NCBI GenBank assembly: GCA_944472135.2
Contig: OX235263.1
Coordinates: forward strand, 2,215,517-2,279,516
DNA: 64,000 nt
Reading direction: 5' to 3'
From: Trichobilharzia regenti
Taxonomy: Eukaryota > Platyhelminthes > Trematoda > Strigeidida > Schistosomatidae
The notes below the pieces were generated by a model, which did not search any database, was not told the origin of the DNA, and saw only the letters and a program-made list of their open reading frames with translations. Positions 1-11,300 of this stretch are shown here, one piece after another; the first letter of the stretch is position 1, and each line of letters starts with the position of its first letter. A program made the translations under genes and the position numbers.

Positions 1-170
1 CGGCATCACGCACAAGACCCTAGAAGGAAAGCCGGATGACACACACGATAAGTTAGGCGTCCGAGAGTGGCACAGAAAGGGGATCGTGTGAAAGAGATGT
101 ATTGTTGAAGCCCTATGTTCTAATCGTATCCAAGAGAACAATAAATAATAATAATAATAATAATAACAGT
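1..170 (+). mobile_element. RTE-type LINE 3' end with (TAA)n tail
   Basis: This is the last part of an RTE-like element whose body lies left of the window. The run GTTGAAGCCCTATGTTC near 112 matches the 3' end of the RTE-B copy at 53275-53290, where it encodes VEALCS, and it is followed by an AATAA-rich tail (about 140-168). The tail abuts the 3' end of the DDX47-like gene, so the two are tail to tail. The more upstream sequence (1-100) matches RTE-B poorly, so this may be a related subfamily. Confidence 0.6.
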
Positions 171-187
171 GGTGTACATTTTCAAAG

Positions 188-193
188 TTTATT
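188..193 (-). promoter_or_regulatory. Polyadenylation signal of the DDX47-like gene
   Basis: AATAAA on the minus strand, 87 bases beyond the TAA stop of the helicase gene at 280-282. It is the first canonical hexamer after the stop. The 3' untranslated region would end just before the LINE tail at about 168. Confidence 0.6.
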
Positions 194-279
194 CCTTTCG
201 AAAGAAAATCGTCGTTTTGCAGTTGAATATGTACAAAAGGATTAAAAAAATCAAAGCAAGAGCACTGAGACTAAGTGTA

Positions 280-429
280 TTATTCTGATCCACTGTCCAA
301 TTCATCAGAGTCAACTTCTCTCGATTTACGATGCCTTTTAGCTGCTGTTTCCGGCATTCCTTCATTATTTGATGCATTCATTCGTTTTTTCTTCTTACTT
401 TGTTTTTTCTTTTCTCTTTCACGTAATTT
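280..429 (-). CDS. DDX47: DDX47-like exon 6: basic C-terminal tail
   Basis: 49 codons and TAA, starting [10 protein letters not shown] after a T-rich acceptor ending TAG. It then runs through a lysine cluster and ends in an acidic stretch (SDELDSGSE). Joining it directly to exon 5 gives ADKESRS-KLRERE, which lines up with the AQRFARMELREHGEKKK region of animal DDX47. No exon is therefore missing between them. Confidence 0.82.
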   Translation of the reverse strand, partial: KLREREKKKQSKKKKRMNASNNEGMPETAAKRHRKSREVDSDELDSGSE

Positions 430-3400
430 CTAAAAAAAAATAAACGCCACAGATATTGAATTAATAAATAAACATATAAGCACAAGCTAAAGTATTGAAA
501 CTCCAACAGCATTGGACAATATTTCAAGGCTCTTCAACTGTTGTGCTTAGACTCAAGCTCCCGGAACATGCTCCAGTCTATGAGACATATTTACACAGAC
601 ACCTGTGTCTTTGATCACAGCTGCCTGCTTTGCATCTCCAATGTTACGCAGTAATATTGAGGTTAGGGCATCGGTCGAGTGCTAGACAAGGAGGTGAAAT
701 CAACCAACGAAGTTGTAAAGCATCTGCATCGATTGAAATAATTAGGACATGTGTTGCAAACGCCTACCCGTCGCTTTCTTCAACGATCAATGTTAGCTGA
801 TATAGGATGGATCAGGGTTGGGAAGGAGCTGCTAGTGCTGGTCAAACCAAAACCAACATGGCTTCATCAGTCAATGAAGAAATCCATAACAGTTAGTTTA
901 AGCCAGCCAGCCAGTCATGTAGGGAGGTGTAAACTGCTTGACTGGTTGGCGTCATCGGGATGGTAGGAACCAATGAAGGCTGTAGATAATTGGGGGTGAT
1001 ATGACTCAAAATTTTCGTTGTTAATGGTTGGTGCAGATGCATTCACTCTTTGATGTGATTTGTCGTATCCAATGAAACTATTATTCTTCCACATAACTTA
1101 AAATTCTTTTTCACCCAACCACACTTCTGTTTATCATCTCTGATTACTCTTTTCTCTTGGTTTGTGTGCTACATGGAAAGTGGCGACTGGATTATTATGT
1201 TATCATTATTTTCTTTAATTCCTAGAGGAACATAGGGCTTCAGCCGAACGTCTCCATTGCATTCGGTTCTCTGCCAACTTTTTCACTCCACTCCAAGCCT
1301 GCCCACATGCTTTCATCTCCTCTTCACATGACTCCTCCAAGTCACCCTTGCACTTGACTAGTGATATCACTTGACGATTTCCTCAGCGTATGGTCAGCCA
1401 ATCCATCTCCATTTCTTCATGCCTATTTGTTGCACAATCGGTTCCTGGTTGGTTCGCTCATTGCCAGAGATCCCTGTTGGTGATCTTTTCTGGCCGGCCA
1501 TCTGATCTGGAGTATTGAGCGAAGACAACTGTTAATGAAAGTCTGAAGTTTGTTTGAGATGCTCTTTATGACTCGCCAAGTCTCTGATCCGTATAGTAAG
1601 TTGCACTGACTTCACATCAGAGTTGAAAATCCGGATCTTATTTTTGATGCTGAGTGATGTTGACCTCCACACAAACTTGAGAGTAATGAAAGCTTGTCTT
1701 GCTTTTCCGATTCTGGCTTTGATATCCTCGTCAGTTCCGCTGGCCTGTCGTTGAAACGATGCTTCCCATGAATGTGAAGGAGGTTTCTCCTTCTAGATTT
1801 CTCCTTTATTTATGCTGATTGTTGTCTGTTGTTGTTGTTGCTGTTGGTGTCGGCCAGGAATCTTCATCACCTCTGTTTTCTCTATGTTCTTTCTATCTTT
1901 GATGCTTCTTCTATCGTCAACTTGCTGCATTTCACTTGCACATCTTCCAGTTTGTGGGAAATCAGACATATATCATCGGTGAAGTCCAGATCCTCCAAGT
2001 TTTCTATGTGAGTCCATTTTATGCTTGTTTCCTCATTGCCTACTGTCTGTCGCATTATGGCAACTGGAACTGGTGCACATCTGTGTAAAGTTGTTTGTCG
2101 ACACTACCCAGTCAGTTGTTAATTAGTGAGTCAATATTTACTGTGTGTGTGTTGATGGTATTATACAGTTGCTGAGGCGAAATTAGATCAGACCGGGCTT
2201 ATTCCAACCCGACAGCTCAAGCCAATAAGCCAAATCTGCAACATCGCCCCTCTCCACAGAAAGATACAATAAAGCCAAGATTTAATGAACTGATATTTCC
2301 AACATCTATGAGTCTGTTGTGTTTACACATGACTCAGTTTTATATTCCAATTCTCGATGATTTGAATACGGAATGGTTCAAAGCGTCTATAATATAATTT
2401 TCAAGTATTGGTTTTTGTAGGGATTTTGTTTGATTGCATGGAGGTGGGTGCGTACTGCTGAGGAGTCCCAAACTAGGACGAAACGGCTGTCCAGTACTCC
2501 CAGGTTTTCCAGTGGTTCTCTAACTGATGTCAGCTCATGATTAAATCCTCCATATAATATAATTGTCAAGAATTCTTTAAAGTTGGATTTCACAAATGAG
2601 TCACTTTGCTGTTTAAATCCTACGAGTTTTGAATTTTATCGCTTAATGGAATTGTCACAGCGTCGCTGACAAATACTGGATATCAGCGAAATAGTTAGGT
2701 AGTATACATACACACACACACGTTGGAAATTGTGTAACTCTACCCTCGACTTGAAATCAATCGAATTCCTCAGAATCCTCGGAGTAGACAGATATGTGTA
2801 ACAACACATTTTTAGCAGCTGGGGAATATACTATACTGCGAAGACAGCACAATCAACTAACTTATGTGTAACTACAGACTAACTCAATAGTCTATCTGTT
2901 GATCAGGGTTAAAACTGTACAAACATTAACTATCCTATGGGTTTGTCAAGTAAATTACCAACTGGATTTCACCACGTGGATAGATGCCCATACTCAGTCC
3001 ATGCTATTATTTTTATTTTTGATTTTTGATTACAGCTTGATTCTACACATTATTTTTGGTACAGTATGGAATTTTCAGTATGAATATCGGTAGCCCAAAT
3101 TTTGCAGGCCGACCATAGATATCAGGTGTGCGTTAGCAGGGGATCGAACCTCGGACCATGCGTATGATCGGCGAGAGTACTAACCACCTGTGTGTTACTA
3201 GTTTCCGTGATACATTTTGTATTACTGTTACTAAAATTTTATTTATTTATTTTTTTTGAATACACTATTTCTAACTCGATCAAGTGGGGATCCACGTCTC
3301 AACATCGCTGTAGGGTTTGCGTCGAGAGTAAGGATTTAAATGTCCTCTGTTTGATCATGGGTTCCGGAAAATGTGTGTATAAGTTTCAGTGGCTCAATAA

Positions 3401-5351
3401 TCATTAACAGGCTCACCACCTTGTAACCTGAAGGTCTTGGATTCCATTCCTGTGTACTTCGGTGGTTCAGCGGTAGAATATTCACCAACCACACACGTGT
3501 TCTGTTCAGGGGTTCGACCCCTGACTGAGGCACACTTTAACCTCTCTTAGCCAGTAATAAGACTGGTTAGAGGACATGTAAAAAAAAACACCACTGCTAC
3601 CGGAACCTTAAGCCTCTAGCTTGAAGCCCTATTTTCCACTGGGAACGTAAAGCAATAAAAAAAATAATATCAACAAAAATTAAACCGAGTCTTAAGAAAA
3701 CATCTAGGGACTATCTATCAACTATCGTCAAGGCAACCAGGAAAGATGGATACTTTGGAGAGCTCACTATAATGATGAAAATGCTTACTAGACGGATAAT
3801 CTAAAGCTTCTCTATGAAATTCCACATCAATTTGTTTATGGGATATATCACACAGTCAGTGAAACAGTATTACTTACTGGATCATTAAGTTTCGAACACA
3901 ATCTATTATTGTTCGTAATCCTATCAGTTCTAACTATACAACTTTGGAACTTTCGTCTTATAGTTTTTCTTATTTATTCCTATTCACCAGAAGGGGTAGT
4001 AGAATTTTCAGATACCCGGGACAGGTGTTGGAATGGTTCTTATTAAATGTATTTTCACTTGATTCGATAAATAAGACCCCCACTATCTCTCCCTCCAGTA
4101 TGTTACATTAGATTTTAAAACTGTCATCTTATCCCATCCATCCTATTGTATGGTTGTGTGTAACTGCATGCAATGTGTGTCATGACTGCACTATTCTCTA
4201 GATTTCTTATCTTATAAAAGTCAACTGATCTATATTTTGCTAGGTTTTTATGCTCCGCTAGTCTGATTGCCCTCGTTCTATGACTTCGACCTATGCATTT
4301 GACCTGACAATTATTTCAGGCGGGGTATTAGATAAACTAAGTTGTTTGTTTAGTTGGTTCCACAGGATTGATCCTTTAACCGACAAAGCTTGTTTCTAAT
4401 TGAGTTTGTGGGTTTGAACGCCAGCCATTTTTATTCCTGCATTGTTAAGAATTCTCCGTTAGGTTTCCGAGATTCCTTCGTTGTATGGAAGTACTACTGA
4501 TGATTTAGATTCTCTATTATTGGTGTCGTCATTACCCTGTGCATGTTTGTCATACGTGTCATTATTATTACTGTTAATATTAATTTTATTTTCACATTTC
4601 TCTACATATCTCCTGACTAATTTATCAGGGTAATTATTAAGTTTCAAAGCTTCTCTGATATGTCTCACTTCTTTTTTCAGATGTTCGTTGGTGCTACCTA
4701 GTTTTTGTGCTCTATTATTTAAACATTTCACCAATCCTATTTTCACTGACATAGATTGGGTGGAATGATCGGAAGTTCAAGTATCTGTTTGAATGTGTGG
4801 GTTTCCTGTAATCACTAGTGTGCTTAACTTCCCATCTTCTTTCCTTTTTACGTTGCAATCTAACATTGGAAGCTCCCCTCCCTGACTTTCCAGTTTCATA
4901 GGTGAATTGAATTGCCTCTACCTTTGAGTTAATGTGTTTGGAGAATCTATATATCCTGTGTTCTATGTACAGGGAATGTGTCATCTACATACCTTCACCA
5001 TACTTTTGGGATGGGGCTGATCGTTTCAATCGCTAAGTTTTCCCACCTATCCATGAATATATCTGCCACTATCGGAGATATTGGCGACCCCTTGGAATTT
5101 AGATACTCCTAACATTACGTCTCTCAGTGGCGAAACCTAAAACGGCTATGGCGAATAAGAAGGAGTAAAGAATACTATGAAACGAAAGTTTCAAAGTTGT
5201 GCAGTTAGAACTGATAGAATTATGAACTATGAGAGATTGTATTCAAAACCTTATCATCCAGTAAAAATAATACTGTTTCACTGACTATGTGATATATCCA
5301 TCTAATAAGCAAATTAATATGGAATTACATATTACCATAGTGTCCAAGTGC

Positions 5352-5397
<46 letters not shown>

Positions 5398-8300
5398 TTA
5401 ACCTTCCAATGAAATGATTCAGCTCAGGGAAGACAAAATAACATCAAAATTATTAGGGTGGAAAAAGGCGTATGAAACTTACTGATCGCGATTCTTTATC
5501 CGCTTGTATAATCTGTTGTCTCAACTGTGAATTTACACAATCCATACCTGGCCAAGGAAGTTGAGGAATTTTTTCACCCAGTGCTGATTCTATCGCTTTA
5601 AGACGTGTTACTGTATACGGAGTGATTAGTGTTACAGCACGTCCATGTCGGCCAGCACGAGCAGTTCTCCCCACACGATGAATATACGCTTTAGCTGAAT
5701 CAGACCATGATGGTCGACGTGGAACATCATAATTAATAACAAGATCGACATCTGGGAAATCTAAACCTCTTGAAAGAAATACCAAGACGAGAAACAACTT
5801 ATAATTATGTATACTTTTGAAAATTGAAAAAAAACAAATTCTATGAGTGAATAAAATTAATAAAGTTAACAAGGATGGGAAGAGTTGAAGAAATACAAAC
5901 ATTTTCATAACTGCATTCTTGAAAAGTTCGAAATTCAGCATCCAGATGAACAAAAACATAAAAACTTCTTTGAGATTCACTGACCCCTTTAATTCCCGAC
6001 CGATAGCTGCTACCTTGACGTGGTGGTATGGCTTGCACACTGCGATAAACCAACAAGCTACACTGGCTGGAACATATGTTCCTGCAGGTCCTACCATGCC
6101 AGGAAGGTCGTTAGGATAGCGATTAGACTAAAAGCAGTTACCGGCTCAGTGTAAGAATCTTTCTTACACTATGCTGAGGGTCTGAGGGCGGAGTCGTACT
6201 GCTGGGGAACAGGGGTGTAACAGCAGTGAGGTGTTTTCCTCAGATGACCAGCATGCCCCCTCTCTCCAGAGTGGGTTAGAAAAGGTCGACCCAAACAATT
6301 GTACATCCCGACTTCCTACCCTAGGGTGGTCCGTAACCGGCGATAAGTTTACTAATACGGAATCAATCCCAGAAACCAGTTCATACAGGCCGTGTGTGAC
6401 CGGCCTTAAGCAGTTGTCCCCTGGGCTCTGCGGTCACGCAACACTCTTTCTGTTTCAGGTACCCGAAGAATCAATCAACTTCCACGGTGTGCGCAGCCGG
6501 GAAGTAACAACCACCCACACACTTCCAAAAGCACACGAGGCCTTCCTGAGCATCACAGACCCCTTTAATTATTTAATGACGGATGGGTTAAGCAATTTAA
6601 TCCAGTAAAGACATTCAGCATTTAAACATTTAGAGGTTTCGAATAGGATCGGAAGCCATTGACATTATGTCTGAGACCTGGGTGACATTCAGTGGGCTAT
6701 TCAAAGTTGTAATACCTTCTTAGTATTGTCTATCCTTTAAATCGACAGTCAGAAGTATTTTCGAAGAAATTCCCTTTACATCGAGTACTTTATTCCATAA
6801 AATAAAGATGGCACTGACGGTATGAAGCTCAGAGAAAATCCAATCAGTAATTAGTACGTAATTTATATCTGCAGAAGTGGTTGTTAATCATTGAAGACCA
6901 GGGGAGGAACGCGCGAGAGAGTGAATTGGTTGGACACTGAACCTCCCCGACATCCAGCACACACCCGAATGGGATATAGACACTGATCCGCCGTCTGTAA
7001 GTGAGGTCACAAAAGCTATCTGTAATTTGAAACGAGGCGAAGCGGCAGGACCCGACGGAATTATTCTGGAGGTGTTTAAATATGGGGGTGACATACTAGT
7101 TTGTAGGTTAACTGAGGTACTAGGCAAAGTCTGGGAATCAGAGACAGTGCCATCAGACTGGGGTAAGTCACTTATTATACCGATATTCAAGAAGGGAAAC
7201 AAGTCCTCGTGTGATAATCATAGGGGGATCAGCCTAACGAACATAGTCTCTAAAATCCTAGGCTCAGTAATCATGCACAGACTAAGCAGAACTCGGGAGG
7301 AACAGACAAGGGAAAATCAAGCAGGCTTTAGACCAGGTAGAGGGTGCATAGATCATATCTTCACTCTTCGACAGATTCTAGAACATAGACACACTTTTCG
7401 GCGTCCAACAATTGCCATATTTCTTGACTTAGAGGCGGCCTTCGACTCCGTGGATCAAAAGGTACTATGGTAATGTCTGACTGTGAAGGGAGTGCCAAGA
7501 AAGTACATTGCACTAATCAAGGCACTCTATTCAAACTCATGTAGCCGTGTAAGGGCTTATGGGGAATTGTCATCTGAATTGGTAACAACCAGTGGTGTCC
7601 GACAGGGATGTCCACTTTCCCCATTCCTGTTTAACTTCATCATAGATATCCTGATGGAAGTATCCTTAACTGAACGCAACGACTTAGGAATCGACTTGTT
7701 ACCAGGGAATAGTCTTATGGACTTTGAATATGCAGATGACATAGTCCTGTTAGGGGAGGATTCTGACAAAATGCAGAGTCTTCTGAACACCTTGAGCAGC
7801 AATCTGCGTATGTTTGGCATGCGATTGGACCCTATAAAATGTAAGATGCTGTTACAGGATTGGACTACGTCAACTCCTAGCTTAGTGATAGGGAGTGAAG
7901 TGATAGAGCATGTTGACCACTTCACCTATTCGGCAAGTTGTATCATCACCAACGGACTGATTGGCGACGAAATCTCAGCACGGATCCAAAAAGCTCGAGC
8001 TGCTTTCGCTGACTTACACCATCTCTGGCATAGGCGTGACATCCGGCTGGCTATCAACCAAGGGACGTGTGTACTGCTCAGCAGTTCGCTCCGTCCTTCT
8101 CTATGGCTCTGAAACATGGCCAATACGAGTTGAAGACATGAAAAGGTTGGCTGCTTTCGATCATAGATGTCTGCGATCTCTTTCTCACGTAAGGTGGTAT
8201 AATAAGGTAAGTAATGTTGACGTTAGACGTAGAGTGTTGGGCAAACAGGGAAAATCAATCGACGAGGCTATAAAGTTACATAGACTGAGATGGCTAGGTC

Positions 8301-11300
8301 ATGTGCTGCGCATGCGTAACCATCGCCTCCCCCGCCGACGGGCATTACTAGCTGACATAGGTGCAGGTTGGAAAAGAGTAAGTGGTGGCCAAACAAAAAC
8401 ATGGCCTCATCAATCCATGAAATCCTTGACAGTTAAACTGAGTCGGTCAGGTAGGGAGATGCAGACTTCCGGGTTGGGGCCCTCGGGACTCTAGGAATCA
8501 ATGGCTGGAGACAATAGGTGACATGGCTCAAAATCGTTGTCAATAGCCAGCGCAGATGTATTCAGTCTCCGTAATCTTTCATATTTCTGTCTACCACTAC
8601 TCATTCTGTTTCGCTTTTATACTTGGCAAACTCTATTAATTCTCTTCACTCATCTTCTTGTCTACCTCTGTGTGCTATTTGGAACGTGGCAACTCGAACT
8701 GGTGCACTTCGGTGACAAGTTCTATGTTGAATCCAGACAGACAGACAGGTTCCTCGATTGAGATGACTAGGACACGTGTTTCACATACCGAGTGACCACC
8801 TTCCTCGGATGGAAATTTAAGCTGACGTAAGATCAGGTTGGAAAAGAGTTAAGGGTGGTCAGACAAAAACCTGCAATCAGTCCAAGTAGTTTTTAACAGT
8901 TGGTTTGTGTCACGTAGGAGGAGGTGTAGACTCCCTGATTGAGATCCTCGGTACATGCTAAGAACCGATTACTTGAGACTGTTGGTGGTTATGGCTCAAG
9001 AATGAAGACTTTTCTACCCTTTGTAATCTCTCACACCCTTCAAGTATTCATGTATCCTTCTTTCTCCTTTACATTTAATGCTCATTATCGTCTCTTTCGA
9101 ATTCCATTTTTTTGTAAGTTTGTGTGACATATGGATTGTGGCCACCTGAACTGTTGCACTTCTGTGCAGAGTTCTACGTTGAAATTCAGTCAGTCAGTCA
9201 TTAAATTGATCACAGAGTATTCATGACATTATTAGGCATAAACCGCAAACACTTTAGTTTACAATTAATTGATTTTCTAATACTGGAGAATGCAAGTATA
9301 CTCACTAGCTGACGAGTCCCAAATAGGACGAAATGCACATCCTGGTGGATTCCACTCCTAGTCATCATCATCACCAACTGACTTCAAACTCCAATAAGAT
9401 GTCCATTAGTAAATAATTTTCGAACAGTATAAATTCTTATATTAGCCACAATGAATTATATTAACAGCTGTAACTCCTTAAGTTGACTGATGACACAATT
9501 TCGATGGCTTAATTAAAAAGAAACTCTAAGTGTGACACATGCACACACACATAGGTCGATATTGAAATTTTTACTCAGAAAAAGTCAAAACTGGATAGCT
9601 TAGTTGGTTAGTTGGTCAGAATTCAGTTATTCGGAACAGATTTTCTCCCATAATAAGATGTCAGATATAATTATTGATCCAAAGATATACTAAAATGAAG
9701 ATAGAATTTTCAAGTATTGGTTTTGCAGGAAGTATTGTTTGATTGACTGGAGGATTCACCATAGGCGTACTGATGAATAGCCCAAAACTGGGACGAAACA
9801 TTTATCCAGTACTCCCAGTTGGTTTTCCAATATTACTCTAACTGATGTCAGTTCACGATGAAATCCTTCAATTAATCAAACAAACATCCCTACAAAACCA
9901 ACACTTGAAAATTAATCTGATGCTCACTACCGACTGGCCCTATTCAGGCAGTTAACCGGGGGTTCTAGTGAGAAGCCCTGACAAGTAGGGTGCAGCCGGT
10001 CGGGTGTGTGGACAAATATTCACCGAAGACATTGACTAGCAGTTGTGCTATATCGTGTATCGAGATCACGAATTTACACATCCCTTTCCTAATGAACGGT
10101 TAGGCATAATTCATGATTAGCAAGTATGGTCGCCGGGACATGCTTTTAAGATCATCAGACGCACTACTGATCAGTAGTAGATAAAATATTCACAAATAAA
10201 AATGGATGGGGGACTTACATTACTTTTACTTTACTTCGGCTATCTCCTACGGGAGGATGAGCCGGCTTCATGAACATCTCGAATCATCGCTGCCCAGGCG
10301 CGGCGATCTGATGCAAGGTTTTGCGACAGGGTTATCCAATTCCTGTTCCACAGACGGAGTCCGTAGACGGTTTGTAGCTCCAGGAAATCCATATCAGCCT
10401 TGACTGTATCAAGCCATGTTTTCAGCTGTCTGCCCCTGCGACATCGCCAAGATGGAAATGGCGAGGGATTTAGAACTGATTTGACCAGATCGTCATCTGG
10501 TCGGCGCAGAACATGGCCAAACCACCGAAGGCGACGTTGTTGGACCAGTACTGGAATTTGGTTGATGTTGTAGCAACGACGACGCACTTCTTCGTTGGAG
10601 AGTTTGTCTTGCCAACGAACATGCAGAATGTACCTGAGGCACCAATGGTCTACTACCTCGAGTCTGCGTAAATCTTCCACGCGAAGAGGCCAGGTTTCAC
10701 AGCCATACAGGAGAACGGATCGTATGGAGGCTTGGTAGACCCGAATTTTAGTCCTGAGACTGATTTCCCTCTTGCTCCATAGAACGCTCCTCAGCTGTAG
10801 AAACGCATTCCGGGCGTTGGAGATTCGCGCATTCACTTCGTTTTTCGCTTGACCGTTGGGGAGCATTATGGATCCCAGATACCTGAAGGATGGCACAATT
10901 TCAATAGGTGCCCCATTCAGGGATGGGATTTCCTCATTGCTGGTGGATGTGTTCGAAAACATTTTGGTTTTGGAAGTGTTAATTTCCAAACCGATAGTAG
11001 GCGCGAGGTGGTTTATCTGATCGAGCGCCTGTTGCATATCGGGGAAGTTTTCAGCTAATAACACGACGTCGTCGGCGAATTCGAGGTCGGTTATGTGAAT
11101 ATCGGGCGAAAGTTGGACGCCGTGGTGCTCGGTTAGGGCGTGCCGCAAAATCCAATCAACTGTGAAATTGAACAGGATGGGGGATGCTGGACAACCTTGC
11201 CGGACACCGCTGGTTACCTCAAAAGTGCGAGACTCTTCACCGTTCACTCGGACTCGAGCTTTGGTGTTGGAGTAGTATGACCTGAGCAGGTTGATTAGCT

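Larger units (their letters stand above)
3770..5394 (-). mobile_element. Penelope-like element A, inverted terminal repeats, minus copy
   Basis: Terminal sequences at about 3790-4000 and 5160-5345 are inverted relative to each other (for example CAGTGAAACAGTATTA on the left and TAATACTGTTTCACTG on the right). They match the ends of the plus-strand copy at 38490-40030. Between them lie the end of the reverse transcriptase and a GIY-YIG domain, in broken frames. An (AT)n tract closes the right side. Confidence 0.65.

Noticed and set aside
139..168. CRISPR-like or regulatory meaning of the (TAA)n and similar tracts
   Set aside because: These are ordinary LINE tails and microsatellites in a eukaryotic genome.
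3457..3536. A working tRNA-Gly gene
   Set aside because: The A and B boxes are present but the acceptor and anticodon stems do not pair, and the sequence continues into a SINE body.
6231..6608. A 125-codon gene
   Set aside because: The frame runs across the direct repeat of the insertion into host intron and has no recognisable domain or splice context.
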